NCBI GenBank assembly: GCA_009777135.1
Contig: WRMM01000158.1
Location: 1 to 5,535 of the forward strand
DNA from: Candidatus Fibrimonadales bacterium
Lineage (GTDB): Bacteria; Fibrobacterota; Fibrobacteria; Fibrobacterales; Fibrobacteraceae
Direction: 5' to 3'
DNA: 5,535 nt
Shown: in pieces, positions 1 through 4,961 of the stretch
Layout: each line of letters begins with the position of its first letter
Numbering within the stretch: the stretch's first letter is position 1
Made by a program: the position numbers and the translations under genes
Notes under the pieces: generated by a model
The model's database searches: none
The model's input: only the letters and a program-made list of their open reading frames with translations
Told to the model about the DNA's origin: nothing

Positions 1-710
1 CCGTTCAAAACTGCCGCAACGGCAGCAGCGCAGGCACCCGTTCCGCAGGCCTGCGTTTCACCGCTGCCACGCTCCCATACGCCCATTTTAAGCTGATTTT
101 TACCCAAAACTTCTACAAATTCCGTATTCACCCTGTCTGGAAACAAAGCATTGTTTTCAAACAACGGGCCTATTTTATTCAAATCAAGGCCATCAATATC
201 GGCACAGAAAATTACGGCATGAGGATTTCCCATAGAAACGCAGGTAATATCATATTCTGCTTCGCCAATAACTACCCGCTTTGCAATAACACTATTGCCC
301 TCCAAATTCACTGGGATTTTTTCAGGACTTAATTCAGGCAGCCCCATATCAACTCTCACGGAAGATACAGCCGAATTTTCAACAAACAGATAAAGCTTTT
401 TCACACCGCTGCGTGTTTCAATCCGCATTTGCGTTTTCTTGGCAAGCCCGTTATCGTAAAGATATTTTGCCACGCATCGTATTGCATTGCCGCACATGCC
501 GCCTTCGCTGCCATCGGCATTAAGCATCCGCATTTTAGCATCGGCAATATCAGATGGCAAAATTAGCACAATGCCATCGCCGCCAATGCCTGTATGCCTA
601 TCAGCCAAACGCACTGCCAGCATCTCTGGAGATTCAATTTCGGCATCAAAACAATTAAAATAAATGTAATCATTGCCGCAGCCGTGCATTTTTGTGAAAT
701 TAAGCCTCAT
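1..710 (-). CDS. dapF: Diaminopimelate epimerase DapF, 3' end beyond window
   Basis: This cytoplasmic, cofactor-independent epimerase converts LL-diaminopimelate to the meso form, which is used for lysine synthesis and peptidoglycan cross-links. The visible 236 residues begin with the family's typical N-terminus (MRLNFTKMHGCGNDYIYF). Both halves of the two-cysteine active site are present: Cys73 in DGSEGGMCGNAIRC (residues 67-79) and Cys222 in GSGETQACGTGACA (215-228). RHTGIGGDG (39-46) and MGNPHAV (160-166) are further family blocks. The usual length is about 275 residues, so roughly 40 are missing past the left edge. The ATG at 710-708 shares ATGA with the hisF stop codon, and an AAGGGG ribosome site lies 7 bases upstream inside hisF, so the start is well supported and translation is probably coupled to hisF. 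No damage is seen in the visible part. Confidence 0.97.
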   Translation of the reverse strand, partial: MRLNFTKMHGCGNDYIYFNCFDAEIESPEMLAVRLADRHTGIGGDGIVLILPSDIADAKMRMLNADGSEGGMCGNAIRCVAKYLYDNGLAKKTQMRIETRSGVKKLYLFVENSAVSSVRVDMGLPELSPEKIPVNLEGNSVIAKRVVIGEAEYDITCVSMGNPHAVIFCADIDGLDLNKIGPLFENNALFPDRVNTEFVEVLGKNQLKMGVWERGSGETQACGTGACAAAVAAVLN

Positions 711-1504
711 ACCTCAACCCCTTCTTCAAAGGGTCTAACATTCACGCCGTTTTGCAACAAATAATCTTTCAACTCGCAAACGCTGTAATTTCTTTCGGCT
801 CTGGGCGAGTAAAGCATACTGCTGATAATTGCGCCTTGAGCCTGCGTATTCAAAAACAGATCCTTCAAATGTTCAGGCTTTCCCGCTCCGCCAGAAGCTA
901 TAAGCGGAACAGAAACGGCTTTCTCCGCAAGTCTCATAAGTTCAAGGTCATACCCTGCCATCGTGCCATCGCAGTCAATGCTATTCAAGCAGATTTCCCC
1001 TGCGCCCAGCTCTTGCCCTCGCTTTATCCACTCTATTGCATCAAGCCCCGTTGCCACTCTTGCGCCATCAATAAACACCTCGTAAGCACTTGGCGTTTTC
1101 CCTGTGCGTTTTGCCTGAGTTGAAAGCACAATGCATTGCGAACCAAACGCCTTTGCGCCGTCTGCGATTATTTGCGGATTGCGCACCGCCATTGAATCAA
1201 TGCTGATTTTTTCTGCGCCTGCTTTGAGCGTTTCATACATATCGTTCAGATTTTTAATTCCGCCGCCCACGGTAAAAGGTATAAACACGCATTGAGCGGT
1301 CTTTTTTACCGTTTCAATATCTATCTTGCGTTTATCGGAACTTGCGGTAATATCGTAAAATATAAGTTCGTCAATTTGCGCTTTGTACATAACCTCCGCA
1401 AGCTCGGCTGCGGAAGCTACGTCTATATTGTCTTCAAACTGTACTGCTTTTGTTACCCGTCCGTTTATGATATCAAAGCAGGCTATCAATCTTTTTGTAA
1501 GCAT
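707..1504 (-). CDS. hisF: Imidazole glycerol phosphate synthase cyclase subunit HisF, with Gln at catalytic position 130
   Basis: HisF is a cytoplasmic (beta/alpha)8 barrel. It takes ammonia from its glutaminase partner HisH and turns PRFAR into imidazole glycerol phosphate plus AICAR, linking histidine and purine synthesis. The 265 residues follow the family from end to end: KRLIACFDIINGRV with Asp11, FYDITAS (49-55), the phosphate-binding loop VGGGI (79-83), AVRNP (106-110), FGSQC (120-124), NSIDCDGT (174-181) and ASGGAG (203-208). The oddity is residue 130. The usual AIDAKR strand reads LSTQAKR, with codon CAG at 1117-1115, so the second catalytic Asp known from the Thermotoga enzyme is Gln, and no other Asp lies between residues 104 and 145 apart from Asp115 in a helix. 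Position 103, normally Asn, is Asp. It is slightly longer than typical (about 250-258). The start ATG has no clear ribosome site. hisH and hisA are not in the window. Confidence 0.94.
   Translation of the reverse strand: MLTKRLIACFDIINGRVTKAVQFEDNIDVASAAELAEVMYKAQIDELIFYDITASSDKRKIDIETVKKTAQCVFIPFTVGGGIKNLNDMYETLKAGAEKISIDSMAVRNPQIIADGAKAFGSQCIVLSTQAKRTGKTPSAYEVFIDGARVATGLDAIEWIKRGQELGAGEICLNSIDCDGTMAGYDLELMRLAEKAVSVPLIASGGAGKPEHLKDLFLNTQAQGAIISSMLYSPRAERNYSVCELKDYLLQNGVNVRPFEEGVEV
718..726 (-). promoter_or_regulatory. Ribosome binding site of dapF inside hisF
   Basis: AGAAGGGG reads on the minus strand here, with its AAGGGG core (723-718) 7 bases before the dapF ATG. It lies within the last codons of hisF, so the dapF start is exposed to ribosomes finishing hisF. 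It is one of the few clear Shine-Dalgarno matches in this window and supports the start chosen for dapF. Confidence 0.6.
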
Positions 1505-1508
1505 AATG

Positions 1509-1535
1509 GTAAATGAATTTACAAAATAAATTTAC
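1509..1535. promoter_or_regulatory. Inverted repeat just upstream of hisF (candidate operator or leader hairpin)
   Basis: On the plus strand GTAAAT-GA-ATTTAC (1509-1522) is a perfect 6-base inverted repeat with a 2-base centre, and a second ATTTAC follows at 1530-1535. The element ends 4 bases from the hisF ATG. It could be an operator half-site pair, or in RNA it could fold so that the start region is partly masked. The area is very AT-rich, so chance similarity is a serious alternative. No regulator is identified. Confidence 0.25.
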
Positions 1536-1548
1536 TTTTTTTGGTCAA
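1518..1548 (-). promoter_or_regulatory. Weak possible promoter for hisF-dapF
   Basis: TTGACC (1548-1543) matches five of six -35 bases. The best -10 candidate downstream is TGTAAA (1523-1518), four of six matches, but the 19-base spacer is long. It would start transcription almost at the hisF ATG, which is unusual. This is weaker than the promoter at 2067-2039, which could also serve hisF by readthrough. Confidence 0.2.
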
Positions 1549-1571
1549 TTCACCTTTATTATTTTTACTCT

Positions 1572-1652
1572 TCAATCTAAAACCAAATATGCAATGCCCG
1601 ATGCCAGCAAAACGCCACCTATTGCGCATAGCAATAAGATAACCTTGGGTTT
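1572..1652 (-). other. Hydrophobic start-less reading frame after tRNA-Asp, possible gene remnant
   Basis: Immediately after tRNA-Asp an open frame reads K-P-K followed by about 22 hydrophobic residues (VILLLCAIGGVLLASGIAYL, then VLD) and a TGA at 1574-1572. No ATG or GTG precedes it in frame; the open frame continues upstream only through the tRNA gene itself. A TTG at 1634 would give just 20 residues. It resembles the first membrane helix of the 64-residue protein on the other side of the tRNAs, and both share the DNA word AGCAAAACGCC (plus strand) at the GVLL-coding part. It may be a decayed partial copy, or a chance hydrophobic frame in T-rich DNA. Confidence 0.2.
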
Positions 1653-1654
1653 AG

Positions 1655-1729
1655 CGGGATGGACGAGGCTTGAACTCGCAACCTCCGACGTGACAGGCCG
1701 GTGCTCTAACCAAATTGAGCTACCACCCC
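1655..1729 (-). tRNA. tRNA-Asp(GUC)
   Basis: This 75-base sequence folds as a complete tRNA. Acceptor GGGGTGG pairs with CCATCCC (one G-U); D stem is GCTC/GAGC; the anticodon arm CCGGC-CTGTCAC-GTCGG gives anticodon GTC; T arm is GCGAG-TTCAAGC-CTCGT. The discriminator base is G, the known identity base for tRNA-Asp. CCA is not encoded (the next bases are CT), so it must be added after 3' trimming. It follows tRNA-Val by 9 bases and is almost certainly cut from the same precursor. Confidence 0.97.
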
Positions 1730-1738
1730 AAAGGCTAG

Positions 1739-1813
1739 TGGGCAATAACGGATTTGAACCGCTGACATTCTGCTTGTAAGGCAGACGCTCTGAACCAGCT
1801 GAGCTAATTGCCC
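1739..1813 (-). tRNA. tRNA-Val(UAC)
   Basis: This 75-base sequence folds as a complete tRNA. Acceptor GGGCAAT pairs with ATTGCCC; D stem is GCTC/GAGC; the anticodon arm TCTGC-CTTACAA-GCAGA gives anticodon TAC; T arm is AGCGG-TTCAAAT-CCGTT. The discriminator is A, as expected for tRNA-Val, and CCA is not encoded. Its 5' end is 4 bases after the stop codon of the 64-residue protein gene, so its precursor must include that messenger and RNase P must cut right behind the coding region. Confidence 0.97.
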
Positions 1814-1817
1814 GAAA

Positions 1818-2012
1818 TTACTCGCTCTTCTTTTTTTTGCCGTTCCAAAGAATGCCAAAAGGCACAACCACAAGAAAGGCAAAAACCAAAATGAGCGGAG
1901 CTACTGTTAGCGACACGGGGTTATCCCAAGGCCCTTGAGCCAAACAGAAAAACCCCACAGCCACTAGCAAAACGCCTACGGCAACTATCAAAATGTTCTT
2001 TTTATTGTCCAT
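1818..2012 (-). CDS. Small two-helix membrane protein, DUF3098-like
   Basis: This is a 64-residue protein of unknown function. Two hydrophobic helices are evident, residues 6-24 (NILIVAVGVLLVAVGFFCL) and about 34-55. They are joined by a short loop AQGPWDNPVS, with KK at the N-terminus and KKKK near the C-terminus, so both ends should face the cytoplasm with the loop outside. Length, the glycine-rich first helix, the N-P loop and the AP motif at the start of helix two (A38-P39) recall DUF3098, a family best known from Bacteroidetes; this is from memory of the pattern and unproven. A strong promoter lies just upstream, and GGAAA sits about 10 bases before the ATG as a modest ribosome site. The TAA at 1820-1818 is followed after 4 bases by tRNA-Val, so the gene and the tRNAs share a transcript. 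Confidence 0.75.
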   Translation of the reverse strand: MDNKKNILIVAVGVLLVAVGFFCLAQGPWDNPVSLTVAPLILVFAFLVVVPFGILWNGKKKKSE

Positions 2013-2038
2013 AAAACGCTTTTTCCACTAGAATACTA

Positions 2039-2067
2039 AATATAGAAAAAAAAAATCATATTGTCAA
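2039..2067 (-). promoter_or_regulatory. Near-consensus sigma70-type promoter for the small membrane gene and tRNAs
   Basis: TTGACA (2067-2062) is a perfect -35 box. TATATT (2044-2039) matches five of six -10 bases, and the spacer is exactly 17. The spacer holds ten consecutive Ts. Transcription should begin near 2032, about 20 bases before the ATG at 2012. The -35 box overlaps the TGA stop (2066-2064) of the cyclotransferase gene. Its strength fits a tRNA transcript. Confidence 0.75.
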
Positions 2068-2843
2068 GGCTTAATCTTATAAATCCAAGGCCAATTTTTG
2101 CCTGTGAGCCACAAATTTTTGCCGTCAAAGGCTATTCCGTTCAAAACTTCCGCATTTGGATGCCTTTTTCTTATGTTTTTTGCATGTTCCGAAAAATCCA
2201 GCCACTTCACAACATTGCCGCTCGGCAAAGAAATCACGGCTATGGAATCGCTTTGCCACACATTGGCATAAAGAGTGTCGCCCACAGCCTCCAGCTCGTT
2301 CAAATACGTAACAGGCACTCCATTTGCCTGAACATCTATTTTGCCCGCAACGCTCATATCTTTGCTGGAAAGCAAGTAAAGCGAGGCTGTTCCATCGCTC
2401 ATAAGCCAGCTGCCATTCCAAACCGTTAAACCCCAGCCCTCTCCGGCAATCCTGAAAGTGCCTAAAACTTGCAAAGGGCTTGCAGACAAAACAAAACCTA
2501 TGCGAGACTGCCAAGTGAGCCAAAGCATCTTATTCCCAATTTTCGCAATGCCCTCCCCAAAATGAGAACCTGGCATGGCAAGCGAGTCAAAAGCCTCGCC
2601 CTTTTTGTTCATCCTATAAATTTTAGACTTGCCCACCAACCCCGTAGATTCCCACAATTCATCGCCATCCCAAAAAAGCCCTTGCGTAAACCGCGTTTCC
2701 GAATGCGAAATGGAATCAATAGCTGTTAATTTTTGCGCAGGCAAAGCGGCGTCTATTGTCTGAGCCCCGAAATTCCCGATGAGCAGGATTATCAGGAGTT
2801 TACAGCTACGTTGTATATTCTGCATTAATTTTAACGTAGTCAT
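2064..2843 (-). CDS. Exported glutaminyl-peptide cyclotransferase, plant/bacterial (beta-propeller) type
   Basis: The enzyme converts N-terminal glutamine of proteins and peptides to pyroglutamate, releasing ammonia. This five-bladed propeller class is typified by papaya glutaminyl cyclase. At 259 residues it has the expected length. Every active-site residue I recall for the papaya enzyme has a counterpart at steady spacing: Phe52 and Gln54 in FTQGL, Phe95 and Glu97 in HFGEGIA, Trp111, Trp137 in GEGWGLT, Asn182 in YLNELE, Trp196 in ANVWQSD and Lys249 in LTGKNWP. Residues 14-32 form a signal peptide (hydrophobic core about 16-26), so it acts in the periplasm or beyond. Two starts are possible: the ATG at 2843 (38 bases inside argJ) or the ATG at 2825 (20 bases inside), which gives a neater signal peptide MQNIQRSCK. 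Neither has a clear ribosome site, implying coupling to argJ. Confidence 0.9.
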   Translation of the reverse strand: MTTLKLMQNIQRSCKLLIILLIGNFGAQTIDAALPAQKLTAIDSISHSETRFTQGLFWDGDELWESTGLVGKSKIYRMNKKGEAFDSLAMPGSHFGEGIAKIGNKMLWLTWQSRIGFVLSASPLQVLGTFRIAGEGWGLTVWNGSWLMSDGTASLYLLSSKDMSVAGKIDVQANGVPVTYLNELEAVGDTLYANVWQSDSIAVISLPSGNVVKWLDFSEHAKNIRKRHPNAEVLNGIAFDGKNLWLTGKNWPWIYKIKP

Positions 2844-4002
2844 AGCTTAGGTCGCATGTGAATACGGAGGCTTTGGAATCTCCGATGTGCAGGTTTAGGG
2901 AAATTTTGTATTCTTTTTGTTTTACAATTTTTAAAAGCTGGGATTTTGGGATTTCTAGCGGCATGCCGTTTTTAACGATTTGCACATCTTCAAAATACAA
3001 AGAGATTTTTGATGCGTCAAAAGCTATGCCGCTTGCGCCGGCGCTGCTCACTATGCGGCCCCAGTTTGGGTCTTCGCCAAAAAAAGCGCATTTTACCAAG
3101 TTGCTTGTGGCTATGGATTTTGCGATTTGCATGGCTTCGGTTTTGCTGCGCGCTCCGCAAACCTCAATTTCTATTCTTTTGGTTGCGCCCTCGCCATCTT
3201 TAACAATCTCAAGCGCCAAATATTTCATCAATTCAAACAAGGCATTGCGAACATTGGCTTGCTCGGCTGCGCTCAAATCGGCTAAAAAAACTCCGCTCTG
3301 GCCGTTTGCAAGAAGGATGCAGGTATCGTTGGTGCTCATATCGCCGTCAACGGTTATGGCATTGAAGGATTCATTTACCAGCGATTTGAACTCCGCTGAA
3401 AAATCTTCTGAGAGTTTCAAATCCGTTGTGATATAGGCTAGCATGGTTGCCATGTTGGGATGAATCATGCCAGAGCCTTTGCATGAGCCTCCAAAGCGAA
3501 CTTCGCCCATTGAGGTTTGCACGGAAATGCAGGCTGTTTTTATTACGGTATCCGTTGTGCAAATTGCCTTTGCAAAGAGTTCGGAATTTTCGTTTTCAAC
3601 GCCCAAATTTTTAACAAGCTCAGGAATTGCAGCCTGTATTTTTTCAATTGGCAATTTATTTCCAATTACGCCTGTAGAGCCAACCAAAACAGAATGCTTG
3701 CCCAGCTTCAATTCCTTTTCCGCAAGCTCCGCCATGCTCACTGCATCTGCATACCCTTGGTCTCCAGTGCAGGCATTTGCGTTCCCGCTGTTCACAATTA
3801 TGGCGCTGATAACATTTTGCTTTGACAAGACTTCTTTATCGTAGAGAACAGGCGCAGCCTGAACCTGATTTTTTGTGAACGCTGCAAAACACTTGGCAGG
3901 TTCCTTGCTGCAAAGCAGAGCCAAATCCAAATTGCCGCTAACCTTTATCCCAGCCTTAACGCCCGCCGCAGAAAACCCTTTAGGAAAACAAACTCCGCTC
4001 AT
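2806..4002 (-). CDS. argJ: Glutamate N-acetyltransferase ArgJ (ornithine acetyltransferase)
   Basis: ArgJ moves the acetyl group from N-acetylornithine to glutamate in the cyclic arginine pathway; bifunctional versions also use acetyl-CoA. It is made as a precursor that cuts itself before the Thr of an ATML motif. That site is intact here: HPNMATMLAY, with Thr186 counted from the ATG at 4002. Other family landmarks are the oxyanion-hole GSTGVIG (109-115), the lysine of CKGSGMIHP (Lys175), VDGDMSTND (218-226), KDGEGATK (268-275), EDPNWGRI (310-317) and the canonical C-terminus INAEYTT. Length is 398 residues, normal for the family. I chose the ATG at 4002, which forms TGATG with the lipoprotein stop codon; a GTG at 4005 would add one Met. 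There is no strong ribosome site, so coupling to the upstream gene is likely. The N-terminus (MSGVCFPKGFSAAGVKAGIK) resembles bifunctional forms, but sequence alone does not settle that. Confidence 0.97.
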   Translation of the reverse strand: MSGVCFPKGFSAAGVKAGIKVSGNLDLALLCSKEPAKCFAAFTKNQVQAAPVLYDKEVLSKQNVISAIIVNSGNANACTGDQGYADAVSMAELAEKELKLGKHSVLVGSTGVIGNKLPIEKIQAAIPELVKNLGVENENSELFAKAICTTDTVIKTACISVQTSMGEVRFGGSCKGSGMIHPNMATMLAYITTDLKLSEDFSAEFKSLVNESFNAITVDGDMSTNDTCILLANGQSGVFLADLSAAEQANVRNALFELMKYLALEIVKDGEGATKRIEIEVCGARSKTEAMQIAKSIATSNLVKCAFFGEDPNWGRIVSSAGASGIAFDASKISLYFEDVQIVKNGMPLEIPKSQLLKIVKQKEYKISLNLHIGDSKASVFTCDLSYDYVKINAEYTT

Positions 4003-4961
4003 CACTTATACTTATCCAACTCCTCAAACCAATTATCCCAAAATGATGCGTTGGGAATTTGGATTAGCAATTTGCGCCTGGCTTCGCTTTCGCTGCGCTC
4101 TATGGTTGTGCGAACAGTGGAACCTTTTAGCACAAAGTACAATTCATTTTCGCAAGAACGGCCTTCTAAAACCGGCGAGTAAGAACAATGCGGGCCAAGC
4201 TTGCCGTATTCGCAAGATATATCGGTGGTTATAGGAACCAGTTTAAGACCCTGCACGCAAGTGCCTGTTTCAATTTTATACTTTGAAGAAATTTTAGATA
4301 CAAGTATTTGAGAAATTTCCTCGCTGGTCGCTTCCCATATAAATTTGAAATTCGAAGAAAATTCCTCGTAATCCCTTAACATTTTTTCGTAGGCTTCTGT
4401 GCTTGCGCTTGGCAATTCAATATCTTTTCCCAAACCCTGCAAAATTTGCACTGTTGTTATCTGCCTCATTCTCAAATCTTCTGCTGTTCTAGCAGCCTCT
4501 CTTTTAGCTCTTGGATGTTTTTGCGCAATTTCTGTTTGAATGGCAAGGTTTAAGGAATCATTTATTCTGGACAGCTGGTTCAAATAAGGTTTTGCAGCAT
4601 CTTCGCGGCTCATGCAGACTACCACCATTATGCTTTCTTCCATCTGCTTTGTAGCTTGCAAATTTGTGCCTTGGGTATTTAGCAGTTCGGCTGCCTGCTT
4701 AACGGTCATTGAATGCTGAACTTGCGAAGAAATTTCCGCAACAGCCTGCATCAAAGCGGCTTGCCTGTTTTCTCCCATGCCCATGCCTCTAATGTAATCT
4801 TTTGGGCAATCCATGCTTTCAAAAGAAAAGACATTATCCTCGCTCTGCACAGGTTTTTGAACTGCCTGCGACTGCGATTTAGGTTGCGACTGCGCGCAGC
4901 CTATAATGCAGAGAAGAAAAAAAGCGTAAATAATGGGCATTATGGTAATATAGAAAATCAC
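4002..4961 (-). CDS. LPP20-like outer-envelope lipoprotein of unknown function
   Basis: Counting from the GTG at 4961, the protein is 319 residues. It begins with a hydrophobic signal (residues 2-21) ending in the lipobox CIIGC, with Cys22 as the lipidated residue; the n-region lacks any Lys or Arg, which is atypical. A Gln/Ser/Lys-rich tether (23-40) follows. Residues 52-90 (DCPKDYIRGMGMGENRQAAL and on) match the G-x-G-x plus A-rich helix pattern of LPP20-family lipoproteins. Residues 120-215 look helical and charged, and a C-terminal part (about 220-319) holds four cysteines (235, 250, 259, 270) that could form disulfides. Role unknown; anchoring or envelope assembly is possible. GTG 4961 overlaps the upstream stop as GTGA. 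The alternative ATG at 4940 gives a shorter signal (14 residues before the Cys) and a 17-base gap. Its stop codon overlaps the argJ start. Confidence 0.82.
   Translation of the reverse strand: MIFYITIMPIIYAFFLLCIIGCAQSQPKSQSQAVQKPVQSEDNVFSFESMDCPKDYIRGMGMGENRQAALMQAVAEISSQVQHSMTVKQAAELLNTQGTNLQATKQMEESIMVVVCMSREDAAKPYLNQLSRINDSLNLAIQTEIAQKHPRAKREAARTAEDLRMRQITTVQILQGLGKDIELPSASTEAYEKMLRDYEEFSSNFKFIWEATSEEISQILVSKISSKYKIETGTCVQGLKLVPITTDISCEYGKLGPHCSYSPVLEGRSCENELYFVLKGSTVRTTIERSESEARRKLLIQIPNASFWDNWFEELDKYK

Noticed and set aside
1620..1636. Hairpin TATTGC-GCATA-GCAATA after tRNA-Asp, considered as a terminator
   Set aside because: The stem is short and AT-rich and no T-run follows it on the minus strand, so it does not qualify as an intrinsic terminator.
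1513..1779. Plus-strand frame containing WTRLELATSDVTG and NNGFEPLTFCL
   Set aside because: This is the well-known spurious translation of tRNA genes read backwards; it covers both tRNAs and has no protein-like features.
2045..2054. Run of ten T (minus strand) after the cyclotransferase gene, considered as an intrinsic terminator
   Set aside because: No stable GC-rich stem precedes it; only a bulged pairing around GGCTT/AAGGCC is possible. It fits better as the promoter spacer.
2125..2523. Second minus-strand frame of 132 codons inside the cyclotransferase gene
   Set aside because: The other frame encodes a complete enzyme with all its active-site residues, so this one is an overlap artefact.
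2858..3436. Long plus-strand frame of 192 codons opposite argJ
   Set aside because: It is the complement of a fully convincing argJ and shows no recognisable domain or ribosome site; it is a shadow of codon bias.
4917..4934. Purine/AT-rich stretch in the lipoprotein signal region, considered as a promoter for argJ
   Set aside because: It lies inside the signal-peptide codons, and no -35/-10 pair with proper spacing is visible.
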